The notes under the pieces: model-generated
What the model saw: the letters and a program-made list of their open reading frames with translations, nothing else
What the model was told of the DNA's origin: nothing
The model's database searches: none
Shown here: in pieces, positions 13,857 to 13,995 of the stretch
Numbering within the stretch: the stretch's first letter is position 1
Layout: each line of letters begins with the position of its first letter
Position numbers and translations under genes: made by a program
Assembly (NCBI GenBank): GCA_016203375.1
Contig: JACQMX010000067.1
Location: forward strand, 1-13,995
Direction: 5' to 3'
Origin: Candidatus Woesearchaeota archaeon
Lineage (GTDB): Archaea; Nanobdellota; Nanobdellia; Woesearchaeales; UBA12501
DNA: 13,995 nt

Positions 13857-13928
13857 GAGTAATAATTTCTATATAAATGTTTTGCTATTTTACCATTAAA
13901 CAATAACAATTTCATCAGATTTCATCAG
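13857..13928 (-). promoter_or_regulatory. Promoter region of the barrel/TSP3 operon
   Basis: On the minus strand, ATTTCATCAG-type repeats (two tandem 10-base copies, 13909-13928) lie upstream. Then come BRE-like GCAAAACA and TATA TTTATATA (13877-13870), then ATTACTC (GAGTAAT on plus, 13857-13863) six bases further on. The TATA context and the GAGTAAT box match those of the 6317 gene. The rest of 13697-13995 shows no gene; another TTTATAAA sits at 13980-13987, near the window edge. Confidence 0.5.
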
Positions 13929-13995
13929 GAATGGCTATTACACCAATTACATTGACAATCAGGCAATGAAGCACACAAACTTTATAAACCACCAC

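Noticed and set aside
1-13995. tRNA, rRNA, insertion sequences or phage genes
   Set aside because: No cloverleaf, rRNA-like segment, transposase or integrase frame was found on either strand.

Overview
The window is most likely archaeal, probably from a small-genome DPANN-type lineage (Woesearchaeota-like). This is inference from gene style, not from a marker gene. The evidence is TTTATATA-type TATA boxes a short distance upstream of several starts, Shine-Dalgarno (SD) sites of the GGAGGT/GGTGA type, T-run terminators, an archaeal-type S-adenosylhomocysteine hydrolase, an Lrp/AsnC regulator, dense N-glycosylation sequons on membrane proteins, and surface proteins built from CARDB/COG1361-like, PKD and thrombospondin type 3 (TSP3) modules.

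Layout. Positions 1-290 (minus) hold the N-terminal part of an Lrp/AsnC regulator that runs off the left edge. Positions 291-618 are a divergent intergenic region rich in structure: a possible SD-sequestering leader fold before the Lrp gene, two hairpins of identical design, and five helically phased TGTCC boxes before ahcY. Positions 619-1884 (plus) are ahcY. From 1912 to 13696 everything is on the minus strand and is predicted to be exported or membrane-bound. In order of coordinate these are a basic secreted protein with two SGRRCLxC motifs (1912-2634), a two-TM protein with a duplicated cytosolic helical module (2772-3674), a membrane-anchored subtilisin-like protease carrying the same module (3735-6221), a COG1361-like surface protein with a C-terminal anchor (6317-7705), and a two-gene operon. 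The operon is read from right to left: first a 1025-residue protein whose last 300 residues look like a bacterial outer-membrane beta-barrel ending in Phe (10619-13696), then, directly abutting, a secreted protein with nine TSP3 Ca-binding units, a PKD and a CARDB domain (7895-10618). Positions 13697-13995 are the upstream region of that operon.

How the parts may work together. Apart from ahcY and the Lrp gene the window is a cell-surface locus. The COG1361-like gene and the barrel/TSP3 operon share a BRE/TATA context and GAGTAAT boxes, so they may be co-regulated. The subtilase and the two-TM protein share a cytosolic tail, so they may bind a common inside partner. The most surprising element is the barrel-like protein in an archaeal context, where outer-membrane beta-barrels are not expected. 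Functions for the 1912, 2772 and 10619 genes cannot be assigned from sequence alone.
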